Source: Azolla caroliniana (lineage: Eukaryota; Polypodiophyta). Taken from it: a stretch of DNA of 64,000 nt. Position 1 is the stretch's first letter, and every line of letters begins with the position of its first letter. Made by a program: the position numbers and the translations under genes. A model generated the notes under the pieces. That model saw nothing but the letters and a program-made list of their open reading frames with translations. It ran no database searches and had not been told where the DNA came from. The stretch is taken from positions 19,096,001 to 19,160,000 of the forward strand of contig JBHGNT010000005.1 in NCBI GenBank assembly GCA_043228905.1, in the 5' to 3' direction. Of the stretch, positions 1-12,800 are shown piece after piece.

Positions 1-790
1 AGATCAGGCAATCACAATTTTCTGTGCATGTAGGCCCTAGCTTCATGGACCACCATCTCATCACCCTTCTCATTGACAGATAAAGGCCATTATCTCCTGC
101 CATCACAGGTGCTTCCCTCACTTCAGAGACCTCTCCATTCTGGATCGACCTATGCTAGACATCTTTTGAAGGCAAAAAGTACAGTATACATAACTTGAGA
201 GTCTTTAGTCTCTTTTTATTTTAAGTACGTTTTTTTACTCAGTAACGCATACCTAGGATAGCATTCATATTGCCTTGGCTCTCCCTTGGATAGGCTGCTT
301 ATGCTCAACTTGTTGAGATGCAGCCCTTGATACTCTTGAAAGACAATGTGCACGTATCTAGTTTGAAGAATCATGGACAAAATTGTGGTTGTTTGATATA
401 CTTGTAGCATAGACTCTTCATACGGGTAGAAACTTGGGGAACGAACCTTCATGAGGAACAATTTGAGATATTTTGGAGCATCCATTAGTCTCTATGATTG
501 CTTCCATGATAATGCGCTGTGTTTTAGTGCATCTAGACTTAGAACGTTGAGTGCTTGGGGAACAACGTATGTAGATTTATTAATTTAGTTATATTTATTT
601 TGGTCTGTTGTTGTCATAGATAAGAACATTTTAAGATGTTATCTCTTGTTCGTTCTCATAGGCATCTGAAAAGATGCTTATACATCTTTGTTTGTTTCTT
701 ATTTTTCTCCAAGATGCAATAACATTTTTAGGTACAATCTCATACAACTTTTATGTCTCTTAAGAAATGTTACTATTTCTTTCTTTTTAT
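1..790 (+). mobile_element. LINE remnant, 3' region with an internal piece embedded
   Basis: Bases 1-245 and 600-790 match the 3' UTR block seen in many copies in this window (GGATCGACCTATGCTAGA, GATGTTATCTCTTGTTCG, ending in TTTCTTTC). Bases 270-500 match the region after the reverse transcriptase, with many stops. It lies in the intron upstream of the first visible dynein exon. No dynein exon was seen before 1092. Confidence 0.75.
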
Positions 791-1091
791 TTGATATTGG
801 CCTTGGTATCAATATCTGGTTATATAGATCTCTACAGTGGTTTATTTTACAGAATATCACTTAAATTAGGTTGCTAAAGTTTTTGGCTGTTGGATACACT
901 ATGCTTTTGTACGTTCTCAAGACTAGGTGACATGGCAATACTGACAGTTTTCTGCACAAATAATATACAGCTGTCTTTATTATGAAAACAAATAATACGA
1001 TTTTGGAAAATGTTTCCTAGCTCATAAAACTACCATACTGATTTATATGGTTGAAAATATAATTCTAAATGTTGTCTCTATATGAAACTAG

Positions 1092-4000
1092 GACTTAGAC
1101 CACGACATTTTGAAAAGATTTCTGAAATTGTGGGATTTGAAATAAAAGGCGAGGATATGACATCATTTCGTCAACTTTTACGGCTTCAGGCATGTACTTG
1201 TGTGCCCTTCATTCTTAGAAATGTGATTTAGTGCTTTATTTGTTGATGTCCTATCTAACAGTTATTATTATGTTTTAGCCATGTTATAAAGATTGTCGAC
1301 ATTTTGTTAGTGCACATTCATCCAAACATAATCCTGTATAGAATTCAGGACTTGAAACCATTCTGGACTCCAAATTCTGGCTACACAAGTGATTGAAAAC
1401 CTGCCCAAAATTTAAGCTAATAATCTCCCATGTCACTTTCCTAATTTTAACAACATGATTATACTTACTGCATTGTGAAAGCAGCCACTTTCTCTCTGAG
1501 GAAATAGTGCTGTCTTTTAATTTCTTGAGGAGACAGTCGGATATCCATATCTGGGAACTTATCATAGAACAATCTTGAATACTTGCATTTTGACTTTTCT
1601 CTTCCAGTAAGAGGTTCCAATTTAATAAGCGCATTATCGGATGAGTGAATTTTAGAGTTAAAGATCAATCAAGGGATTTCTAGCTGAGAAGATTTGTCAG
1701 CTTCATTGGAAGCATTTGATATTTCTTACAGGCATTTGGATATAGATGGTAAATATTGAAGATTTAGAATCTCAACACTTGTGAGGTCATTTGTAGGTTG
1801 ACGAACATCTTCTGAAACTAGAGGAAATAAGTGAACTTGCGAGTAAAGAATATTCTCTTGAAAAATCTTTGGATCAGATGAAGGCAGACTGGGCTAATTT
1901 GGCATTTGAGGTACAATATTTTCTATGTGAAAAACAAATTTGAACATTCCTGTATTTCGAAATATTATCTGTTAAAATATGTGGATTGCGATTCTTGTTT
2001 TTAAAAGTAGAAGTATTGTCATGTACTGACATTTCCAATCACCAATGTTGCTCTAGAACAATGTGATTATGTAGGATTATTAATATTGGCAGTTTCATGC
2101 ACTTGATAGTGTCCTTGCATCTTCAGCAAAGTTATTTTTGCTGTAGGTAGAGACTGTAGGTGACAAATAGGTGGACATATTATACAAGTCATATTGTTAA
2201 TTTAGAGCATGAACGCCCTAAATTCTCATAAGCCACCTATTGATAGGAAACATCATACAAGAGAGGTTTTGCTTGAAGTGGAGAATCTGTGCATCTTGTT
2301 TTGAAATCTCTCAAGGAAAGTATGTATTGGATGTTTGGCCAGCTGATTACAGCTGTACATGATCTTTCAATATATCTTCCCCTATGAATATTATCTTTAT
2401 ACTGTAGTTTGCTTGTGTAAATGTGATGTGCATCTTGGATTAATGGCCCTTTTTAAAGTTGAATGTATCCATGTTTTAGCATACTTAGTTTTGCATAGGA
2501 GGCTTTCCAGTATCAAAGTTTTTGTTTTTGTGGTTTATATGGCCTCTTTTAATGACTTGATTGGGTTCCATTACCTCTCTCATGGAGCTAATCACCTGAT
2601 TTATACATTAGGCCTCTTTGTACAAAGAAACTGGAACGTATATATTGAAGGGTGCACCTATTGAGGAATCCCAAATTTTATTGGAGGAGCAAGTTATAAA
2701 GACACAAAACATGTTCTCATCTGCATTTGCTCAGTTCTTCTCTGAAAGGATCTCAAAATGGTTAAAAAAAGTAAGTTTTATAAGAAATTGAGCTATTTAG
2801 ATTTGTTCAGCCCAATAATTATCAACTTAGCTAGTATTTTCATGCATGTTTGTGTATTTCTTCAACATGACTCTTTTACCCACATTGTCTTGTTGAGAAG
2901 ATGATAATGATACAATGCAAATTGAACTATTTTTCCATTAATAATTTTTCGTACAGTTGATCACCTGCCATGTGAATCCACCATGTTTACTCCACAAAAT
3001 TTAAGAAACCCCATTGATCAGCTACCATTTGAAAAAGCTCAAAATCATGACGGATTGGCACATGAGCATTTTTTTTTTGGCCGTTACCAAGCACACATCT
3101 TTAATAGAGCTATGTGTGAAGGTTTCCCTAATACCTGGACTGAATATATTGTGCCAAACATCAAAACCCCACAATGCTGAACAATAGGGCAATCATGATT
3201 GGCCATTACTTGGCGAAGTTATATGCGTCAATCCTAGGGTTGGACAGAGGAATGGTTACTGTTCAGCTGGACAGGTAATCTTTTGAAAGGGTTCACAACT
3301 TTGGATCACATGTTGACCCTCTGACCCTTACCGAGGAGGGCAGAGGCCACAAAAAGAGGATATATTATTGTTTTGTAGATTTCCGAAATGAACATTGTAC
3401 TACATGCTATCCTCATGCTGTGGCTAGAAGCCATTGGTGTCCCCATGGATATGCAATGGGGAATCTGTGTCAAGGAAACTGTGATCTCCTGATGGGTTCT
3501 CTGAGGCTGTACTGTTTGTGACTGTACTGGTTTTTATGGAATGAGAAGGAGATAGAATTGCCTCTTTAAGCATGTTTTTGGCACACTATAACAAGGTATA
3601 TGAGCACAAATTATGCCCGGTCTGTTCTTGCTAGAGCTCCCTCGATATAACTCCAGTAACCTTGCCTGACTAGGTACTGGTGTTTGCCGAACTTCTCAGT
3701 TGGAACTGTGCCACCCATCTTTGCATTCATCTTTGTGATCAACCTATAGTAGAGACATTTCGTAGACAAAAAATACAATATATCTGACTTGAGAATCTTA
3801 CTTGTACCGATAACAAGATTCTTTAATCTTTTTTTATCTTATTTACTCTTTTTACTCATTAACATTTATTTATTTTCATTTGTTTTTCTGAAGATGAGAC
3901 AACACTTACGATGTTATCTCTTGTTTGGTCTTAGAGGCCGTTTTGGCCAGTTAAAAGAAGTTAATATATCTTTTGGTCTTTCGTTCTTTCTTTCTTTCAA

Positions 4001-6845
4001 ATATCACTCTATGCTGATGATATTGTGCTGATTTCTGACTCTCTGAAGGGACTACAAACGCATCTAAATGCCTTAAAGAAATTTTGTACGGACAAAGTTT
4101 TGTCGATAAACATGGATAAAACTAAAGTGATGGTGTTTAACACAAGCATGGGTGACAAGATCAAAACCAGAATTCTTCTTTGGAGAAGAAAAGGTGGCAT
4201 ACACACCCTCCTACACATACATAGGAGTAACATTTACCAGGTTTAGTTTCTTACTACGGAAGGCTGCTTGTGCCCGACTTTCTCGTGGATATGCAGCCCG
4301 TGATGCTCTTGAAAGGAAATATGCACATTTGCAGCTCCAAGATTATTGCTCAGGCTGGTGGAAGCTCCCCATTCTACCGGAATTCCCTCGGCTGCTTTGA
4401 CCTTCTTGCTGCCTGGAATTAAACTGTTGTGGACCTCATCCACATCTTCCTCGACCTTTCGCACTAGAAGTTGACTTGAGGCAGCAATTACGACTGTGTA
4501 TCTCATCAATGGGTGCACGACCGAGGGTGTCCATGACATCACCCCTCACAAGAAGTATTTTGGGAGAAAGCCAGACCTTTCGCACTAGAAGTTTTTGGCA
4601 GCATTGCATATGTGCATGTGGAGAATCAGCACCACAAAAAGCATCATAGAAGAGGAAGACTTTTCAAAGCCTGGAATTTTTAGGTCAGAGATAAGCCTGA
4701 CCCTGTTGGCACCCTTGACAAGGCCAAAATTTTGGATCGGCAAGATCGACCTTACCAGATCAAGATCAAGTACTTGACCTTGAGGGAGCGGGTTGAGAAT
4801 CAAGCTCAACTCGTGTGAACATGTGATTATGAAGAAAAACACAATGTGTGAAAAAGTGCGTGAGCATACTTTATTGTAATCTGTTTAGTTGTCAAGTGTA
4901 AATGTGGTCAAAGAATATCAGATATTCTTATGACAGAATCGTACTCGAGTGCATATCTTGATATGATTCCACCAACCACATTTAATGTTGCAGTCCCTTG
5001 AGGACTTGTATATAATACCTTCTTGGCCCATTGTGTTTTGCTGATGATCTTTAGTTGATTAATATAGTTTACAATAGATCGGGGAATAGCAAATTGTTGT
5101 GCATGTAGGCCCCGGCCCCATGGACCGCGTGTTTAGCACCCTTATCATCGACTAATAAAGGCCATTATCTCCCGCCATCGCAGGTGCTTCCGTTGCTTTG
5201 GAGACCTCTCCATTCTAGATCGACCTATGCTAGAGATCTTTCAAAGCCAAAGGATACAATATATCTGACTTGAGAATCTTACATATGCTGATAACAAGAT
5301 TCTTTAGTCTCTTTTTATCTAGTTTACTTTATGTTTACTTAGTAACATTTATTTTATTTTGACTTGATGTTCTCAAAGACGAGACAACAGTTACGATGTA
5401 ATCTCTTGTTTGGTCTTATAGTCCATATTGGCCTCTTAAAAGACGTTAATGTATCTTTCTTTCTTTCATTCTTTCATTCTATGACATTTTATCAGCACAG
5501 TTTATATTTGTAAACATGACTGGTTGCAGTGGTTGGTGTATGTTAATAAGTGTAGTAACCCATACATTCAAGATAATAATATCGGGATTTCTTCAACTCA
5601 GTTAGCAGGAAGGATAAATCCACATATTTACTAACAATTAATCATTTTAGATAACAAGGCTACAAGCTATCTTAGTTGAGTGGCTAAAGATGCAAGCATC
5701 ATGGATGTACTTGGAACCTATATTTGGATCAGAAGACATAATCAATCAAATGCCCAAAGAGGGAAAAGCATTCCATGCTTCTGACAAGGTTTGGCGAAGG
5801 ATAGTGGCATCTATCATGAGAATCAAAACTATAATTGAGGTAAAAACACAAAACGATTTTGCCAATCATGTAACAAGAGTAAAGAATGAGAAATCTTTCG
5901 TTCATAACATTGGGTGCTAGCCTAATAATGATAGCTATCAGGCTGCAGATATTCCAGAGTTACTTGAGGACTTGAAAGCCAGCAATGAGACTTTGGATGT
6001 AGTACAGAAGGGATTGAACCATTACCTTGAGACAAAACGTCTTGCTTTTCCACGTTTCTTTTTTTTGTCAAATGATGAGCTGCTAGAAATATTGTCAGAA
6101 ACAAAAGATCCTCTTAAGGTTCAGCCTTTTCTCAAAAAGTGCTTCGAGGGAATCAGTACCTTGGAGTTCCAACAAAATCTTGATATTACTGCCATGCTTA
6201 GTGTGGAGAAGGAGAGAGTACCATTTGTAAAGAAAATCAATCCAAAGGGTGCAGCAGGTAATGTGGAGAAATGGCTGATACAAATAGAAGAGGTTATGAA
6301 GGAAAGTCTCAAGGTAAATGAGTAGACCTTGTAGCTTCAGTTACATTAATATTTATATGATCAATTTAAAAATGACGTCATGATTGGATCAGGTTCTTGT
6401 CCAAAAAGCATCCGCTAACTATGTAACAGTACCTCGTGAGAAATGGATCCTGAAGTGGCCTGGGATGGTAGTCCTGTGTGGATCACAGATACACTGGACG
6501 AAGGAAGTTGCAGACGCCATTGGAAATGGAGGAGCAGGTCTAATGCATTATGAAGATAAGTGCACAGATCAACTGCAAGCCCTTGTGAAACTTGTAAAGA
6601 TCAACCTATGTTACCTTTGTTTATTTAGCAAATCTGACATGAGTGTGAAGTGCTAATTTAAAATGGATTTGGATTGATAGGTTCGAAGTAATCTTACTAA
6701 TATGGAGCGGTTGACAATTGGGGCATTAGTAGTAATTGATGTCCATGCCAGGGATGTTGTCAGTCTGCTGAAAGATCAAGGAATATTAAATGAAACTGAT
6801 TTTGAATGGTTGAGTCAGTTACGATATTACTTAGAAAATGATGTG
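1092..6845 (+). CDS. DNAH: Dynein exons: linker and approach to AAA1
   Basis: Exons are 1092-1189, 1797-1910, 2612-2770, 5651-5839, 5942-6313, 6393-6593 and 6681-6845. They encode the linker that swings during the power stroke. Diagnostic stretches include [57 protein letters not shown] and [14 protein letters not shown], all typical of axonemal heavy chains. The exon at 1092 begins with two bases of a split codon, so at least one upstream exon is missing. Its donor is CAG|GCATGT; that reading joins in frame to the exon at 1797 and restores the conserved spacing before [18 protein letters not shown]. The other junctions in this block are phase 0 and GT-AG. Confidence 0.93.
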
Positions 6846-9800
6846 GTAAATGTAACTTGTTTTTTAATATAATGTGGTTTTCTGCTTAGAAATGTTTGGT
6901 ATTCTTGTCATTTCACAAATATACTTGTCTTGAAAAAGGCATAATTACTTGAATTGTTACTAAATTATGCCAGACTTTGTAGGTTATTGTTCGAATGGTA
7001 AATGCTTCTCGAATGTATGGCTATGAGTATTTGGGTAATAGCAATAGATTAGTGATCACTCCATTGACAGATCGTTGTTATCGGACTTTGATGGGAGCAT
7101 TACATCTGAACCTTGGAGGAGCTCCTGAAGGACCAGCTGGAACAGGGAAGACAGAGACAACAAAAGATCTTGCGAAGGTTAATTGATAAGAAATTTAATA
7201 CTGGAAGGTTTAAAAGATATGCTGACCTTTTTTCATATCTTTGTGTATTGTAGGCTATTGCAATGCAATGTGTTGTATTTAACTGCTCCGATGGATTGGA
7301 CTATTTGGCAATGGGGAAGTTCTTCAAAGGCCTTGCTAGCTCAGGAGCTTGGGCTTGCTTTGATGAATTTAATCGCATTGACTTGGAAGTACTTTCAGTT
7401 ATAGCACAGCAAATCCTGACAATACAAAGAGCAATTATGACAGGAGTGAAAACATTTCTCTTTGAAGGAACTGAGCTGAGAATCATACCTACCTGCTCAG
7501 TTTTTATTACCATGAACCCGGGATATGCTGGCAGATCAGAGCTTCCAGATAACTTAAAAGCGCTTTTCAGGCCAGTTGCTATGATGGTTCCAAACTATGC
7601 TATGATAGGGTATGTCAACTCAGCAGATAAATGTGTTTATGGAATATAAGATAGAAACTTACTCAATAGCATCCATCCTTCGATGCTTTTGGATATCAAC
7701 AACTTAACTTATCGACGTTCAATTTTCATGAGTAGGCATTATTTATTCCTGTATGCATCTTTTCCCCGGCATGCTGTTCACAAATCATTGTGAGATTAGG
7801 AGAATTCAGATAATATCTGTGTTGGTGACAGATCCTCTTTTAGTGTGTAAAAATTATTTTCCATCACATGCACCTAGCTACTTTGCTATAAAAGTGTGTG
7901 CTATTAAGCTATGGGCTATAACAATATAAACATGTGAGCAAACTGTGCTAGTTATTGGCTTTAGAGTGTGATTTAGAGCTCTCTGAATGCTAGCATTTCT
8001 TTCATTATTTGGGGAAAACTTGCCACTGCCACTAATATCGTAGAAGCTCAAACCCTCTCAAAAGTTAGAAAGAATGTGCCCTTTCATTCGTACCATTGGA
8101 GTTTATAGGTTGGGAATCTCATTTCTTAACATGGTTGGATTGCCTTATGGTCTAAAGTATATCCGCACGTAACCTGAATTATACAAGGACATTCGAATAC
8201 AATATTAGATGCAAGGACAGTTACTGGACTTGAATAGGAGAACCATTCATTTATTGCATAGGGTGGCATATATATTGGGTTGACATTTCAAACTTCTTAT
8301 GCAGAGAAATCACCCTTTATTCATATGGTTATGGGCAAGCACGAGATATGGCTAGAAAACTTGTGGCAACTTACCGGCTTTGCAGTGAACAGTTATCTTC
8401 ACAGGTTAATTTTGTGATTGACTGATCTACATATATTTTTCTTAAGAGATGTTAATAGACATGTTTTTCTCTTTACTCCTGAATGTTTATCATCACAGAT
8501 TTATGTCCTTTTGTAGGATCACTATGATTATGGGATGAGAGCAGTGATAGCTGTTCTAAGAGCAGCTGGTAATTTAAAGAGAAAGTACGGTGATGAAGAT
8601 GAATCAGTTTTAGTACTCAGAGCGATCAGAGATGTTAACCTTCCAAAGTTTCTCACACATGACATACCTCTTTTTGAAGGAATCATGTCAGATTTGTTTC
8701 CTGGTGTGGTATGTTCTTATCAGAAAACTTAGATTTCTATCTATCTTAGATATTCTTTGTAAGTTTTTATTAAAAATGTTTATATTACATAAAGCAGTAC
8801 CAATATTTAGTAAGAGAGCTCCATCTACAGAGATCATATATTATTGTCTCTTAGGTGGTTAGCACCACTTGAGCATGGGCAACGAGATCAGAACCACAAT
8901 TCTTCTTGAAAGAGGAAGATATGGCATACACAGAATCACACCCATATCTAGCAGTAACATTGATAAGCCTAGGGGTTCGATGCCATTTTCATAATGGTGC
9001 ATTAGTTCACTAAGATTGTGCATTTCCTTGCATCATCAAGGCTATGAATAGGTAAGAAGCAACAAACCTAGTTATGAAAGAAGTATTTAGGAATCACAAT
9101 TTCCTATATGACATTATTAGTGATCATGGGACACAATTCATCTAGAAAGAACCTCCCATCTTTGATATACTTCTAATACAAATTCTTCTTTATGGACGAG
9201 AGATTTGGGGACCAAGCCTTGATAGGGCACATTCAGATGTGTGACTAGTATTCAATGTGTTTGGGAGATCTCCCTAAGAAAGGTATTCAAGACTGGCACT
9301 TATGCCCTCAAGACTACTAGCTATGTCCATTCCAAATTCCACAACATATCTAAAATGGAAAAGTATAGAGTGACCTGAGCTTAATGAAAGATCATTGTTC
9401 AACCCCATAACATCTCTTGGTAGGAAAATGGCCGACTATAAGGCACTCTTTTTTACACACATCGTAGGATTGATTTATTATTAAGCTTACTTTAACAGAT
9501 ACGCATCAGTCAGGAATTTAGATAGGTAGATATGCATGCAAAACGATGGAAGAATGGACTTGCAAATTATGCCATTGGAGGGTGGAATTGGAATAACAAC
9601 GTCTGCTAGTGTGCGTTTTTCATACTGCTTCCTATTCAAACAAGGCTTTGGCCCACTAGACAAAGCAATGGATAAAAGACTAATGGTTCTTGGATTTGTG
9701 CTTTCTAGAATGCCAAAGACATAAGAGAAGTTACAGAACAACAATACAACCACAACAGCTCTATGAACAAAGAAAAATAACAATTTTCATTAGCTCCATC

Positions 9801-12800
9801 ACTCGTTCTCAAATCAAGGACTACATAAGTAGGGTTTGATCAACATGCTAAGAAAGGGGTTACTCTAAATGTCTCCAAGATACTTAACAACAAATAAAAC
9901 CCATTATCATCTCCCTCACTCTGGAGATCTCTCTATCTTGGAGCAACCCATGTTGGAGATGTTTCGAAAGCAGAATTTTTGGTCTCTCTAAGTTCAAAAT
10001 CTTAAGTGTAGATGAGGCAGATATATGGAAAACCCCACATAGAAAAAGAAAGAAAGATACATCAACATCTTCAGAGGCGAAAATGCCTTATAGGACCAAA
10101 CAAGAGATTACATCGTAAAATGTTGTCACATATTTGAGAATAGCAAGCCAAACTAAATGTAACTAAGGAAAAACGTAAATAGAAATAGAATAAGACATGC
10201 CTAAAGAATCTTATCATGTATACATGTAAGATTCTCATATCAGATATATCATCATTTTTGTCTTCGGAAGATCTCTAGCATAGGTTCATCTAGAAGGAAA
10301 TGAAAGTGGGTGCCAGACTAAGTCAGATATATTGTAATTTTTGTTTTCAAAAGATTTCTAGCTTAGGTCGATCCAGAATGGACAGGTCTCTGAAGCGAGG
10401 AAAGCACCTGCAATTGCAGGAGATAATGGCCTTTATTTGTCAATGATGAGGGTGGTGTGGTCCACGAGATCTACATGCACTACAAATTGTGATTGCATGA
10501 TCTATTGTAACCCCTTTGCAATGTCCTTCAACATTTGATTGCCTTGTAGCATGAGTAATAGTGATGGGGCTAAAGAAAACTGTGATTGTTCTTTGTTGAT
10601 GAACTTGTGTGGCTGTATTATTGTCCTTCAACAACTTTTCCTTGTGTCTCCTGAGTTCTAGCAAGAAAAACCCCAAACACCTTTGGTCCTCATATTCCAT
10701 TACCTTGCTTAATGAGCCAAAGGCTTATTTAAAGATGCAATGGTGTCTCCCTCTTATTTGATAAAAACCACTACACTGACAAACATAATGTTCTTCAGAT
10801 TCCACTCCTTGATGACACAATTGGCAAATTCTTTCTTCTAGAGGTATCCTTGCATATCTGCCTTCCTCAAATCTCTAACTGATGTAGTGAAGTTCGCAAC
10901 CACCCTATGACACTGTGCAGTGCATAGGATAGATGTATGTCCATATCCCAAGTGATATTTTGGGGCTGATCCATGTTATTTTGTTTTCCAAGTTAATAAT
11001 ATCAGGTCAAATCATTCTATTATTTTCCACTTCGGTCATATTAGATGGGGACAATCCAAGATATATTGGAATAGGGTAGTCATTTACGCTTATGCCCTGT
11101 GACATGAACAATTGTTGCATTTGAGCATATCAACAATGAATGTCTCCATGTCTAACAAGTTGTTTTGATGACATTAGTGCCAACCTTGAGTACCTTCATT
11201 TAGGGTGCTTTCAAAGCCATTGGCTGGAGTTGACTGATCGGAATAATGCCTGTCATTCAGCTGAACTGGCATGTTTCTGAAGGGGTTCACAACTTCGGGT
11301 CACATATTAACACTTTGAGCACTATAAAACTATTGTGACAGGCAGGTTTCTGAGCTAAGAAAGCATAAAAGGAAAATCTATTGTTGCTCTGTGGATTTCC
11401 GGAAACTGTACTAAGTTCAGCAGCGATAAAAACCCTTGTATTCCAAGTAGGTACTCTCTTCATTCTCTAAGTGGTGGTGTTTAACACCAATCAAGCATAG
11501 GCAATGAGATCAGAACCACAACTGTTCTTTGGAGAGGAAGAGGTGACATACATATTATCCTACTCATATTTACAGGTAACATTTATAGGTCCTTGGTTCT
11601 CCATACAAAAGTCTGCCTGTGCTCAACTTTCACAGCTATATGCAACATTTATGTGCCCTTGAAAGACAGCTCTGTAATTTTGGTACCCATGAACTAAATT
11701 GTGCTTGTTTGACCAACTCAATTTGGGATTCTCTATTCACTTCTATGTTAATTTTCATTTATTTGTTCTTCTCAAAGATGAGACAACATTTTGAGATGTA
11801 ATCTGTGTTTTGATCTTCTAGGCTATTTTGCCCTCTAAAAACGCTTTAATATATCTTTCTTTCTTGGTTTAAATGGTCAGCCATTTTATTTATGTTTCAT
11901 GTATGGCTTCTTGATATATTGTTTTACATGTTCATTTGATTTCCTGAGTTTCGTTGATAGATTTTTTGAATGCTGTAATCAACCTACTGTTATTATCTAG
12001 TCTTAAACACTGACTTGTTCATTTGCAGGTTTTACCAAAACCTGATTATGAGGCTTTTATAACTGCTATAAAATCAAATTGTGAGAAACTGGGTCTGATA
12101 GCAGTTGATACATTCATCACAAAAGTTCTCGAACTTTATGAAATGATTGTTGTACGACATGGACTCATGTTAGTAGGGTATTCTTTTGGAGCAAAAACCA
12201 GTATGTATAGAGTTCTTGCAGGTGTATTGACTGATCTTTCTGCCAAGGGCCTAGAAACAAAAACAAAGTAAGTATTGGTTGCTACATTGTCTAGATGAAT
12301 TACATGATGCCCTTTAATCCTTTTCCATTCACTTGCATATGCAGGTTTGATGTGCTGAACCCAAAATCAATAACAATGGGCCAGTTATATGGTCAATTTG
12401 ATGCTGTGTCTCATGAATGGACAGATGGTGTGTTAGCGAGACTGTTCAGGAGTCAGGCATCAGATCCAAGTCCTGAAAGAAAGTGGCTTGTATTTGATGG
12501 TCCTGTAGATGCAATCTGGATAGAGAACATGAACACGGTAATAAATGCTTTTAATATTGTGTGAAAAAGAAGGCATTTCCTGTACTCTGGTTAATTTTGC
12601 ATAACTATATATCATGTTAAAAGAAGGCATCCAACAAATGTTAAATGGTGAATATGTGTCATGTTTGATCAGGTTTTAGATGACAATAAAAAGCTTTGCC
12701 TCATGAGTGGGGAAATTATTCAAATGTCAACAACAATGAATTTGATATTTGAGGTTCAAGACCTAGCAGTTGCATCACCTGCGACTGTATCACGTTGCGG

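Noticed and set aside
1193-1194. GT at 1193 as donor of the first visible dynein exon
   Set aside because: It would break phase with the next exon and add residues where the family has none.
2359-2664. 101-residue open frame upstream of a dynein exon
   Set aside because: It is in a different frame from the dynein exon 2612-2770 and has no motif.
3789-4031. Membrane protein suggested by a Leu/Phe-rich frame
   Set aside because: It is a translation of the T-rich LINE 3' UTR and tail.
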